Shown in pieces: positions 1 to 5,149 of a stretch of 9,694 nt of DNA (positions are counted from its first letter, which is position 1; each line of letters starts with the position of its first letter). The DNA comes from an uncultured Lachnobacterium sp. (GTDB lineage: Bacteria > Bacillota > Clostridia > Lachnospirales > Lachnospiraceae): NCBI GenBank assembly GCA_900552085.1, contig URYB01000081.1:1-9694 (forward strand), given 5' to 3'. The translations under genes and the position numbers were made by a program. The notes under the pieces are model-generated. The model did no database searches. It had not been told where the DNA came from and was given only the letters and a program-made list of their open reading frames with translations.

Positions 1-118
1 ACCACCGAATGATACATCAGCCTTAAATACACCGTTGAAGAAAATTGGTCTTTCCATCGTTGCAGTTATTCCAATTTTCTTCAACGGTGTATTTAAGGCT
101 GATGTATCATTCGGTGGT
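1..118. repeat. Perfect 48-nt fold-back inverted repeat at the left edge
   Basis: Bases 1-48 are the exact reverse complement of bases 71-118, with a 22-nt spacer (49-70). The right arm lies in coding sequence and encodes a recognisable SecY segment (PIFFNGVFKADVSFGG). Read on the plus strand, the left arm encodes nothing SecY-like; on the minus strand it repeats the same SecY codons. A copy that starts at base 1 and folds back on a conserved gene is typical of a strand-switch artefact at a contig end (assembly or amplification). A true inversion duplication is possible but less likely. The repeat itself is certain; its cause is inference. Confidence 0.95.
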
Positions 119-217
119 ACATCCATCATCATTATTGTTGGTGTAGTCATTGAGACATTAAAGCAGATTGAATCACAGATGAGAGTTCGTTATTACAAAG
201 GATTTTTGAACGATTAG
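2..217 (+). CDS. secY: Protein translocase subunit SecY, C-terminal fragment
   Basis: This is the end of the central channel subunit of the SecYEG translocon, which passes unfolded proteins across or into the cytoplasmic membrane. The frame is open from base 2, but SecY resemblance begins only at about base 47 (GLSIVAVIPIFF, end of TM9). It continues through the conserved SFGGTSIIIIVGV stretch (TM10), the ETLKQIESQM segment and the cytoplasmic tail RVRYYKGFLND, with a TAG stop at 215-217. The roughly 15 residues encoded before base 47 come from the left arm of the fold-back repeat and are not SecY. The TTG at 35 is therefore not a real start. The gene is partial, about 57 of roughly 430-440 residues. 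The assignment is secure from the C-terminal motifs and from adk directly downstream, the usual Firmicutes order. Confidence 0.9.
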   Translation, partial: PPNDTSALNTPLKKIGLSIVAVIPIFFNGVFKADVSFGGTSIIIIVGVVIETLKQIESQMRVRYYKGFLND

Positions 218-226
218 TTATGTTTT

Positions 227-250
227 GGAGATACTGAATGAAGTATCTCC
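227..250 (+). other. 9-bp perfect hairpin between secY and adk
   Basis: GGAGATACT (227-235) pairs perfectly with AGTATCTCC (242-250) around the six-base loop GAATGA. The sequence after it (ATTCATAATATAATG) has no T-run, so it is not a standard intrinsic terminator. It may be an RNA processing or stability element that sets adk expression relative to secY; that role is inference. Confidence 0.6.
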
Positions 251-291
251 ATTCATAATATAATGCGCATTTTAGAGAATGGAGAAAATAT

Positions 292-936
292 ATGAAAATT
301 ATTATGTTAGGGGCTCCGGGAGCTGGTAAAGGAACACAGGCAAAGCAGATCGCTGCAAAGTACCAGATTCCTCATATTTCAACAGGTGACATTTTCCGTG
401 CAAATATCAAAAATGGCACTGAGTTAGGAAAGAAAGCAAAAACTTATATGGATCAGGGTGCGCTTGTACCGGATGAATTGACCTGTGATCTTGTTATGGA
501 TCGTATCCAGCAGGATGATTGCAAAAATGGTTTTGTTTTAGATGGTTTCCCAAGAACAATTCCTCAGGCAGAAGCATTAGATGCAGCACTGAAGAAAATT
601 GATCAGACAATGGATTATGCAATTGACGTTGATGTTCCAGATGAGAACATTGTAAATCGTATGGGTGGACGTCGTGCGTGCTTAAACTGTGGAGCTACTT
701 ACCACATCGTTTTCAACCCTACAAAGGTAGAAGGAAAATGTGATGCATGTGGAAGTGATACCGTGCTTCGTGATGACGACAAGCCGGAAACTGTTCAGAA
801 GCGTTTATCTGTATATCATGAGCAGACACAGCCTTTAATTGATTATTATAAAAATCAGGGAATTTTAAAATCTGTCGATGGAACAAAACCGATGGATGAT
901 GTATTTACAGATATTGTTGCTATTCTGGGAGAATAA
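292..936 (+). CDS. adk: Adenylate kinase (zinc-binding LID type)
   Basis: Cytosolic enzyme catalysing ATP + AMP = 2 ADP, balancing adenylate pools. The 214-residue length is normal for the long bacterial form. Visible motifs are the P-loop GAPGAGKGT (residues 7-15), the AMP-binding STGD with R36, the GFPRT segment (85-89, R88), R123 and R127 flanking the LID, and R160 and R171 for phosphoryl transfer. The LID (about 126-163) carries CxxC twice, C130/C133 and C150/C153, the structural zinc site of Gram-positive enzymes. The ATG at 292 is preceded by GGAG at 281-284. It follows secY by 74 nt and precedes map by only 2 nt, so adk and map are co-transcribed and probably translationally coupled. 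Identification is secure. Confidence 0.98.
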   Translation: MKIIMLGAPGAGKGTQAKQIAAKYQIPHISTGDIFRANIKNGTELGKKAKTYMDQGALVPDELTCDLVMDRIQQDDCKNGFVLDGFPRTIPQAEALDAALKKIDQTMDYAIDVDVPDENIVNRMGGRRACLNCGATYHIVFNPTKVEGKCDACGSDTVLRDDDKPETVQKRLSVYHEQTQPLIDYYKNQGILKSVDGTKPMDDVFTDIVAILGE

Positions 937-938
937 GA

Positions 939-1733
939 ATGAAAGTAACAATTAAGACTTCCGAAGAAATAGAATTGATGCGTAAGGCAGGAAAAATTCT
1001 TGCGGAAGTACATCAGTGTCTTGGAAAAGAAATTAAGCCAGGAATGTCTACTTTAGACATTGACCGGTTGGGAGAAGAGATGATCCGAAGCTACGGATGT
1101 ATACCTTCTTTTAAGAATTACTGTGGTTATCCTGCTTCCATTTGCGTTTCTGTAAATGAAGAAGTTGTCCACGGAATTCCAAAGAAATCAAGGATTATCC
1201 AGGAAGGCGACATAGTCAGTCTTGACGCAGGTGTAATATATGAAGGTTATCATTCAGATGCGGCAAGAACAGTTGCTGTTGGTGAGGTCAGCAAAGAAAC
1301 AGAATTGCTGATCGAACGAACCAGACAATCTTTTTTTGAAGGCATGAAAATGGCAACAGCAGGAAATCATCTTTATGATATTTCTTCTGCGGTAGGCGAT
1401 TACGCAGCGCAATTTGGATATGGGGTGGTTGAAGATTTGTGTGGACATGGAATAGGAAGCCATTTACACGAAGAACCTGAAATCCCAAATTACCGACCAT
1501 CGAGATTCCGTCATGGAATTAAACTGAAGCCGGGCATGACACTTGCGGTGGAGCCGATGATCAATATCGGTACTGCAGATGTGCTTTGGATGGATGATGA
1601 ATGGACCGTTGTGACGGAAGACAATTCATTATCTGCACATTATGAGAATACGATTCTTATAACAGAAGGCAAGCCGGAAATTCTTTCACTTACGGAAGAT
1701 GAAAAAGCGGCTGGATATCTGGAACTCTTTTAA
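939..1733 (+). CDS. map: Methionine aminopeptidase, type I
   Basis: Removes the initiator methionine from nascent proteins at the ribosome exit. At 264 residues it is a normal type Ia enzyme, without an N-terminal SH3-binding zinc extension. The dinuclear metal ligands are all present: D96 (SLDAGV), D107 (HSDAART), H170 (GHGIG), E205 (AVEPM) and E236 (HYENT). The catalytic/substrate histidines H78 (VVHGIP) and H177 are also present. The start lies 2 nt after the adk stop, and its ribosome binding site GGGAGA (927-932) lies inside the end of adk. infA follows after 39 nt. Placement between adk and infA is the standard Firmicutes arrangement. Identification is secure. Confidence 0.98.
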   Translation: MKVTIKTSEEIELMRKAGKILAEVHQCLGKEIKPGMSTLDIDRLGEEMIRSYGCIPSFKNYCGYPASICVSVNEEVVHGIPKKSRIIQEGDIVSLDAGVIYEGYHSDAARTVAVGEVSKETELLIERTRQSFFEGMKMATAGNHLYDISSAVGDYAAQFGYGVVEDLCGHGIGSHLHEEPEIPNYRPSRFRHGIKLKPGMTLAVEPMINIGTADVLWMDDEWTVVTEDNSLSAHYENTILITEGKPEILSLTEDEKAAGYLELF

Positions 1734-1772
1734 CAACAGGAAATCGAATGTTTCAAACAGGAGGAAATAAAA

Positions 1773-1991
1773 ATGTCAAAAGCAGACGTAATTGAAGTAG
1801 AAGGTGTTGTAGTAGAAAAACTTCCAAACGCTTTCTTTAAAGTAGAACTCGAGAATGGCCATCAGATTCTGGCAACAATCAGCGGAAAGCTTCGTATGAA
1901 CTTTATCCGTATTCTGCCGGGAGATAAGGTTACAATTGAGATGTCTCCATATGATCTCACAAAGGGAAGAATTATTTGGAGAGATAAATAA
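1773..1991 (+). CDS. infA: Translation initiation factor IF-1
   Basis: A 72-residue single OB-fold (S1-like) protein that occupies the 30S A site during initiation, acting with IF-2 and IF-3. The length and sequence are canonical: MSKADVIEVEG start, LPNAFFKVELENGHQILATI core, SGKLRMNFIRILPGDKV and the SPYDLTKGRI end. A strong AGGAGG (1759-1764) sits 8 nt before the ATG. It is the last gene of the secY-adk-map-infA unit before a new promoter starting 8 nt after its stop. A weaker downstream connection to rpmJ by read-through remains possible. The 77-residue frame on the opposite strand is a shadow. Confidence 0.98.
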   Translation: MSKADVIEVEGVVVEKLPNAFFKVELENGHQILATISGKLRMNFIRILPGDKVTIEMSPYDLTKGRIIWRDK

Positions 1992-1998
1992 AAAAATA

Positions 1999-2027
1999 TT
2001 GACTTCCATGGAGTGGCTGTGTATAAT
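1999..2027 (+). promoter_or_regulatory. Strong sigma-A promoter for rpmJ
   Basis: A -35 TTGACT (1999-2004) and a perfect -10 TATAAT (2022-2027) are separated by the ideal 17 bp. Transcription would begin near 2034. This is the closest match to the vegetative consensus in the window. It lies 8 nt past the infA stop, giving rpmJ, and perhaps the genes after it, an entry independent of secY. Confidence 0.85.
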
Positions 2028-2040
2028 GTTATACGGACAC

Positions 2041-2100
2041 TTTTGGAAAAAGCACCTAGGAATGGGTGGAAACCTATGGAAATAGGGCTTTTATAGAGAA
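2041..2100 (+). promoter_or_regulatory. Structured RNA leader upstream of rpmJ
   Basis: The transcript from the upstream promoter can fold into one long stem just before the rpmJ ribosome binding site. AAAAGC (2048-2053) pairs with GCTTTT (2087-2092); after a bulged A, CCTA (2055-2058) pairs with TAGG (2083-2086). A purine-rich internal loop (GGA at 2059-2061 opposite GGAAA at 2078-2082) follows. The tip is ATGGGT (2062-2067) with ACCTAT (2072-2077), including one G-U pair, closed by a GNRA loop GGAA. No ORF lies in it. It contains GAATGGGT (2060-2067), shared with the rpsM and rplQ leaders. Base pairing is read by eye; protein binding is inference. Confidence 0.6.
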
Positions 2101-2113
2101 AGGAGGATTTGCT

Positions 2114-2227
2114 GTGAAGGTAAGATCATCAGTTAAACCTATTTGCGAGAAGTGCAAAGTCATCAAGAGAAAAGGAAGCATCAGAATTATCTGTGAGAAT
2201 CCAAAGCACAAGCAGAGACAGGGTTAA
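2114..2227 (+). CDS. rpmJ: 50S ribosomal protein L36 (zinc-ribbon form)
   Basis: A 37-residue protein beginning with a GTG codon: MKVRSSVKPICEKCKVIKRK, ending HKQRQG. The zinc ligands C11, C14, C27 and H32 are all present, so this is the ancestral zinc-binding form of L36, which packs against 23S rRNA near the peptidyl-transferase side of the large subunit. The start is fixed by AGGAGG at 2101-2106, 7 nt upstream, and by full-length match to the family. It has its own promoter and leader upstream and a hairpin that overlaps its stop codon, so it may be expressed partly apart from infA and rpsM. The gene is short enough to be missed by length cut-offs. Confidence 0.97.
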   Translation: MKVRSSVKPICEKCKVIKRKGSIRIICENPKHKQRQG

Positions 2228-2258
2228 TTACGAGAGTAACGATAACCCTGTTATTTGT
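2219..2258 (+). terminator. Terminator-like hairpin overlapping the rpmJ stop
   Basis: CAGGGTTA (2219-2226) pairs with TAACCCTG (2243-2250). Stacked inside it, TTAC (2228-2231) pairs with GTAA (2236-2239) around the GNRA loop GAGA. An asymmetric A/CGA internal loop joins the two helices. The following bases TTATTTGT are only moderately T-rich, so it is a weak or partial terminator, or a 3'-end protecting stem. It includes the last codons and stop of rpmJ. Confidence 0.55.
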
Positions 2259-2260
2259 GC

Positions 2261-2341
2261 GTTGTGGACTTTCTTTTCACAACATGAAAATCGTATGATT
2301 TTCAAAGTAATTATGTGCGGCTGCAGCGCTTTATAGTGCTG
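2261..2341 (+). other. Three further hairpins in the rpmJ-rpsM gap
   Basis: In order: GTTGTG (2261-2266) with CACAAC (2278-2283); TGAAAATC (2285-2292) with GATTTTCA (2297-2304) around GTAT; and CAGCGCT (2324-2330) with AGTGCTG (2335-2341) around TTAT, one G-U pair. None is followed by a proper T-run. No ORF with a ribosome binding site is seen. The density of stems suggests a processed or regulated spacer rather than neutral sequence; function unknown. Confidence 0.5.
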
Positions 2342-2353
2342 TTCATAATAAAC

Positions 2354-2382
2354 AGATGCATCTCTGGTCATTTTGCTATAAT
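2354..2382 (+). promoter_or_regulatory. Extended -10 promoter candidate for rpsM, with palindrome at the -35 position
   Basis: TGCTATAAT (2374-2382) is a perfect extended -10 element. The hexamer expected for a -35 at 17 bp spacing (2354-2359) does not match TTGACA. Instead that position starts the perfect 10-bp palindrome AGATGCATCT (2354-2363), which could be a protein site. Transcription would start near 2389 and give a leader of about 163 nt before rpsM. Confidence 0.55.
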
Positions 2383-2388
2383 ACCGAG

Positions 2389-2551
2389 TGGCAGGTGACG
2401 AATATGCGAATATGGAAATTCATTTGAAATGCACACATTTCAGGACGTGCAACCGTAGCTGCGTGGAGAATGGGTTCGGAGGACGTATATTGTTGCAGAT
2501 ATACATATGACTATTAACAATCAGGAAAATTTTATGGAGGTGTAAACACAC
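2389..2551 (+). promoter_or_regulatory. Structured leader of rpsM
   Basis: Gene-free sequence between the candidate promoter and rpsM. Visible elements are a tandem CGAATATG repeat (2399-2414), a perfect hairpin TGAAATG/CATTTCA (2425-2431/2436-2442, loop CACA), the motif AGAATGGGTTCGG (2467-2479) also found exactly before rplQ, and a hairpin GTATAT/ATATAC (2485-2490/2499-2504). The ribosome binding site TGGAGGTG (2535-2542) is downstream of these. In gammaproteobacteria S4 represses this operon through a leader before rpsM; the sequence here does not resemble that pseudoknot, but an equivalent control is plausible. The role is inference. Confidence 0.5.
2467..2479 (+). repeat. 13-nt motif, copy 1 (rpsM leader)
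   Basis: AGAATGGGTTCGG, identical to bases 5085-5097 in the rplQ leader. The inner GAATGGGT also occurs in the rpmJ leader at 2060-2067. All copies are in non-coding leaders on the same strand. Confidence 0.85.
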
Positions 2552-2920
2552 ATGGCTCGTATTGCAGGTGTAGATTTACCAAGAGAAAAACGTGTAGAAA
2601 TCGGTTTAACTTACATCTACGGAATCGGTAGAACAAGTTCCAACCGTATCCTTGAGGCAGCTAACGTAGATCCTAGCACTCGTGTTAGAGATTTAACTGA
2701 CGAAGAGGTTAAGAGAATCAGCGCAGTCATCGATGAGACACAGACTGTAGAAGGTGATTTAAGAAGAGAGATCGCTCTTAATATTAAGAGACTTCAGGAG
2801 ATTGGATGCTATCGTGGTATCCGTCACAGAAAAGGACTTCCTGTTCGTGGACAGAAGACAAAGACTAACGCAAGAACAAGAAAAGGTCCTAAGAGAACTG
2901 TAGCAAATAAGAAGAAATAA
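2552..2920 (+). CDS. rpsM: 30S ribosomal protein S13
   Basis: A 122-residue protein of the small-subunit head, contacting the P-site tRNA and forming bridges to the large subunit. The sequence begins MARIAGVDLPREKRVEIGL and carries the helix-turn-helix region with YIYGIGRTSSNRIL (about 22-35). The conserved RGIRHRKGLPVRGQ stretch (about 89-102) and the very basic tail RKGPKRTVANKKK insert into rRNA and reach towards tRNA. Length is standard. A good GGAGG lies about 12 nt before the ATG. It is the first gene of the rpsM-rpsK-rpsD-rpoA unit and is preceded by a long leader, the usual place for autogenous control. Identification is secure. Confidence 0.98.
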   Translation: MARIAGVDLPREKRVEIGLTYIYGIGRTSSNRILEAANVDPSTRVRDLTDEEVKRISAVIDETQTVEGDLRREIALNIKRLQEIGCYRGIRHRKGLPVRGQKTKTNARTRKGPKRTVANKKK

Positions 2921-2950
2921 TTAATTTTGAGAAAGTAGGTTAGTTTAGAT

Positions 2951-3346
2951 ATGGCTAAGAACGTTGCAAAGAAAACAACAAAAAAGCGCGTAAAGAAAAA
3001 CGTTGAACGCGGACAGGCACACATTCAGGCATCTTTCAACAATACAATTGTAACTCTTACAGATACTGAAGGAAACGCTTTATCATGGGCAAGTGCTGGT
3101 GGTCTTGGATTTAGAGGTTCAAAGAAATCTACTCCATATGCTGCACAGATGGCAGCAGAAACTGCTACAAAGGCAGCATTAATTCACGGATTAAAGACAG
3201 TTGATGTATTCGTAAAAGGTCCGGGATCAGGACGTGAGGCAGCTATTCGTGCCCTTTCCGCTTGCGGTCTTGAAGTTACATCCATCAGAGACGTAACTCC
3301 AGTTCCTCATAACGGATGCCGTCCACCAAAGCGCAGAAGAGTTTAA
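2951..3346 (+). CDS. rpsK: 30S ribosomal protein S11
   Basis: A 131-residue protein of the 30S platform near the mRNA exit and Shine-Dalgarno helix. The basic N-terminus MAKNVAKKTTKKRVKKNVE is followed by the conserved GQAHIQASFNNTIVTLTD, then GLGFRGSKKSTPYAAQ, VKGPGSGREAAIRAL and the C-terminal DVTPVPHNGCRPPKRRRV. The NG pair in PHNGCRPPK is the position known in other bacteria to form isoaspartate. The 30-nt gap after rpsM holds only a weak ribosome binding site (AAGTAGG, 2933-2939), so initiation may rely on coupling to rpsM. Identification is secure. Confidence 0.98.
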   Translation: MAKNVAKKTTKKRVKKNVERGQAHIQASFNNTIVTLTDTEGNALSWASAGGLGFRGSKKSTPYAAQMAAETATKAALIHGLKTVDVFVKGPGSGREAAIRALSACGLEVTSIRDVTPVPHNGCRPPKRRRV

Positions 3347-3365
3347 TTAGGAGGTATCGATTAAG

Positions 3366-3959
3366 ATGGCAGTTAATAAAGTACCTGTACTGAAAAGATG
3401 TAGATCCCTTGGTTTAGAGCCAAGTTATTTAGGATATGATAAGAAGTCTAAGAGAAATCTTCAGAGAGCAAACCGCAAGGTATCTGAGTACGGACTTCAG
3501 TTAAGAGAAAAGCAGAAAGCTAAATTCATCTATGGTGTATTAGAGAAGCCTTTCCGTAATTACTACAAGAAGGCTGATAAGATGAAAGGATTAACAGGTC
3601 TTAACCTTATGACAATCCTTGAGTCAAGACTTGACAACGTAGTATTCCGTCTTGGATTCGCAAGAACCCGTAAGGAAGCTAGACAGATCGTTGATCACAA
3701 GTTTGTTACCGTTAATGGTAAGGTTGTAAACATTCCTTCTTACTTAGTTAAGGCTGGAGATGTTATTGAAATCAAAGAGAGCAAGAAGAACATTCAGCGT
3801 ATGAAAGACATCGTTGAAGTTGCTGGTGGAAGAATTGTTCCAGAATGGTTAGACGTTGATGCTGAGAAGCTTCAGGGAACTGTTAAGGAATTACCTACAC
3901 GTGAGCAGATTGACGTGCCAGTAAACGAGATGCTTATCGTCGAGTTATATTCTAAGTAA
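3366..3959 (+). CDS. rpsD: 30S ribosomal protein S4
   Basis: A primary assembly protein of the 30S body, binding the 16S 5' domain junction near helices 16-18. At 197 residues it is slightly short. The N-terminal part (MAVNKVPVLKRCRSLGLEPS) has a single cysteine, C12, so this is a zinc-free S4. The core SEYGLQLREKQKAKFIYGVLE, the S4 RNA-binding domain (about 87-150, with ESRLDNVVFRLGFARTRKEA and VDHKFVTVNGK) and the tail PVNEMLIVELYSK are typical. A strong TAGGAGG (3348-3354) sits 11 nt before the ATG. S4 is a known autogenous repressor in both E. coli (through rpsM) and B. subtilis (own gene), so it is the leading candidate ligand for the unusual leaders in this locus; that link is inference. 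Confidence 0.98.
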   Translation: MAVNKVPVLKRCRSLGLEPSYLGYDKKSKRNLQRANRKVSEYGLQLREKQKAKFIYGVLEKPFRNYYKKADKMKGLTGLNLMTILESRLDNVVFRLGFARTRKEARQIVDHKFVTVNGKVVNIPSYLVKAGDVIEIKESKKNIQRMKDIVEVAGGRIVPEWLDVDAEKLQGTVKELPTREQIDVPVNEMLIVELYSK

Positions 3960-4001
3960 TTAGTTTAGCGCATCGTAAACCCGAGAAGGAGGGACTTTGT
4001 A

Positions 4002-4961
4002 GTGTTCGATTTTGAAAAACCAAAAATTGAGATCGCTGAAATTTCAGAAGACAAGACATATGGTAGATTTGTTGTAGAACCTTTGGAAAGAGGATACGGT
4101 ACAACACTTGGCAATTCATTGAGAAGAATTATGCTTTCTTCATTGCCAGGAGCAGCTGTTAGTCAGGTTAAGATTGACGGAGTTCTTCATGAGTTTAGTT
4201 CAATCCCAGGCGTAAAGGAAGATGTTACTGAAATTATCATGAACATCAAGAACCTCGCTATCCGCAATAATAGTTCTACAAATGAACCAAAAGTTGCTTA
4301 CATTGAATTCGAAGGTGAAGGCGTTGTTACTGCAGCAGATATCCAGGTTGATTCGGATATCGAGATTATGAATCCTGAGTTGGTTATCGCACATCTGAAT
4401 GGTGGTGCTGATTGCAAGTTATATATGGAACTTACCATCACAAAGGGCAGAGGATATATCAGTGCTGACAAGAATAAGACTGAGGATACACCAATTGGTG
4501 TAATCGCAATCGATTCTATCTATACTCCGGTTGATCGTGTAAACGTTACAATCGAGAATACACGTGTTGGTCAGGTTACAGACTATGATAAGCTTACATT
4601 AGATGTATATACCAACGGAACCTTAGAGCCAGACGAGGCTGTCAGCCTTGCTGCTAAGGTGTTAAGCGAGCACTTAAATCTTTTCATCGATTTATCGGAT
4701 GCTGCACAGCAGGCAGAAGTTATGGTTGAGAAAGAGAATGATGCACAGGAGAAGGTTCTTGAGATGAATATCGATGAACTGGAGCTGTCTGTACGTTCTT
4801 ACAACTGCTTGAAGAGAGCAGGAATCAACACAGTTGCTGAGTTGATCAACCGTACACCAGAAGACATGATGAAGGTTCGTAACCTTGGTCGCAAGTCTTT
4901 AGAAGAAGTGTTAGCTAAATTAAAAGAGTTAGGTTTAGAGTTGAATCAGGGAGAGGAATAA
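4002..4961 (+). CDS. rpoA: DNA-directed RNA polymerase subunit alpha
   Basis: A 319-residue alpha subunit; its dimer nucleates RNA polymerase assembly. The start is a GTG at 4002, chosen because AAGGAGGG (3986-3993) lies 8 nt upstream and the protein begins MFDFEKPKIE as in relatives. The N-terminal domain (about 1-230) shows the dimerisation segment RGYGTTLGNSLRRIMLSSLPG. A Gln/Glu-rich linker (about 232-250) joins the C-terminal domain, which keeps R265, N268, G296, K298 and S299, the residues that contact UP elements and activators. It is followed by a hairpin at its stop and a 188-nt leader before rplQ, so rplQ output can be set separately. Identification is secure. Confidence 0.98.
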   Translation: MFDFEKPKIEIAEISEDKTYGRFVVEPLERGYGTTLGNSLRRIMLSSLPGAAVSQVKIDGVLHEFSSIPGVKEDVTEIIMNIKNLAIRNNSSTNEPKVAYIEFEGEGVVTAADIQVDSDIEIMNPELVIAHLNGGADCKLYMELTITKGRGYISADKNKTEDTPIGVIAIDSIYTPVDRVNVTIENTRVGQVTDYDKLTLDVYTNGTLEPDEAVSLAAKVLSEHLNLFIDLSDAAQQAEVMVEKENDAQEKVLEMNIDELELSVRSYNCLKRAGINTVAELINRTPEDMMKVRNLGRKSLEEVLAKLKELGLELNQGEE

Positions 4962-4984
4962 GAAGCAGCGGCTTCTTTCCTTTT
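4960..4984 (+). terminator. Attenuator-like hairpin at the rpoA stop
   Basis: AAGAAGC (4960-4966) and GCTTCTT (4971-4977) form a perfect 7-bp stem with loop AGCG, starting inside the rpoA stop codon. It is followed by the pyrimidine stretch TCCTTTT. The interrupted T-run makes it a weak terminator at best; partial termination before rplQ is plausible. Confidence 0.45.
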
Positions 4985-5012
4985 GCCGATTTACAGAAGA
5001 GAGAGGCAGATC

Positions 5013-5122
5013 AGTAAGTCCGAAGGAGCATGATCGTCTTACTCTTTGTGGCTAATGTAGTGTATGAAATGCATTGCACAATAAAGAATGGGTTCGGTAA
5101 GTAAGTCCGATGAGCGTGGCCG
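5013..5122 (+). repeat. 11-nt direct repeat in the rplQ leader
   Basis: AGTAAGTCCGA is exact at 5013-5023 and 5100-5110. The match continues imperfectly for about 12 more bases (AGGAGCATGATCG against TGAGCGTGGCCG). The copies lie 87 nt apart, one outside and one inside the domain closed by the TTTGTGG/CCACAAA helix. Confidence 0.85.
5085..5097 (+). repeat. 13-nt motif, copy 2 (rplQ leader)
   Basis: AGAATGGGTTCGG, identical to bases 2467-2479 before rpsM. Its end TTCGG is complementary to CCGAA at 5020-5024, and the inner TCGG to CCGA at 5107-5110. Confidence 0.85.
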
Positions 5123-5149
5123 GATACCCCACAAATGGAGGAAAATAAA

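Larger units (their letters stand above)
5013..5149 (+). promoter_or_regulatory. Repeat-rich structured leader of rplQ
   Basis: The non-coding run between rpoA and rplQ holds many potential helices. TTTGTGG (5045-5051) pairs with CCACAAA (5129-5135), closing a domain directly before the ribosome binding site. Inside it TGTAGTG (5056-5062) pairs with CATTGCA (5072-5078, two G-U), GGTA (5096-5099) with TACC (5125-5128), and TCCG (5106-5109) with CGGA (5121-5124). The motif AGAATGGGTTCGG (5085-5097) is shared with the rpsM leader. AGTAAG occurs at 5013-5018 and 5100-5105, and either copy can pair with the single CTTACT (5038-5043), allowing alternative folds. No promoter is convincing here. A regulatory role is inference. 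Confidence 0.6.

Noticed and set aside
35..46. TTG at 35 as the start of a small 60-residue membrane protein
   Set aside because: The sequence from base 47 on is the SecY C-terminus; the preceding codons come from the fold-back repeat.
259..264. TATAAT before adk as a promoter
   Set aside because: No -35-like hexamer at 16-18 bp and no extended TG element; the gap also carries a hairpin, so it is too weak to call.
1254..1500. Two minus-strand ORFs inside map
   Set aside because: They lie opposite a gene with full catalytic motifs, have no ribosome binding site and no recognisable protein features.
2389..2551. Gammaproteobacterial alpha-operon leader pseudoknot before rpsM
   Set aside because: The position is the same, but neither sequence nor arrangement around the start codon matches the known element; only an analogous role is suggested.
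5135..5149. Longer rplQ reading starting at the ATG at 5135 (MEENKMAKYR)
   Set aside because: That ATG overlaps the GGAGG ribosome binding site (5137-5141) for the ATG at 5150, which gives the standard L17 N-terminus.
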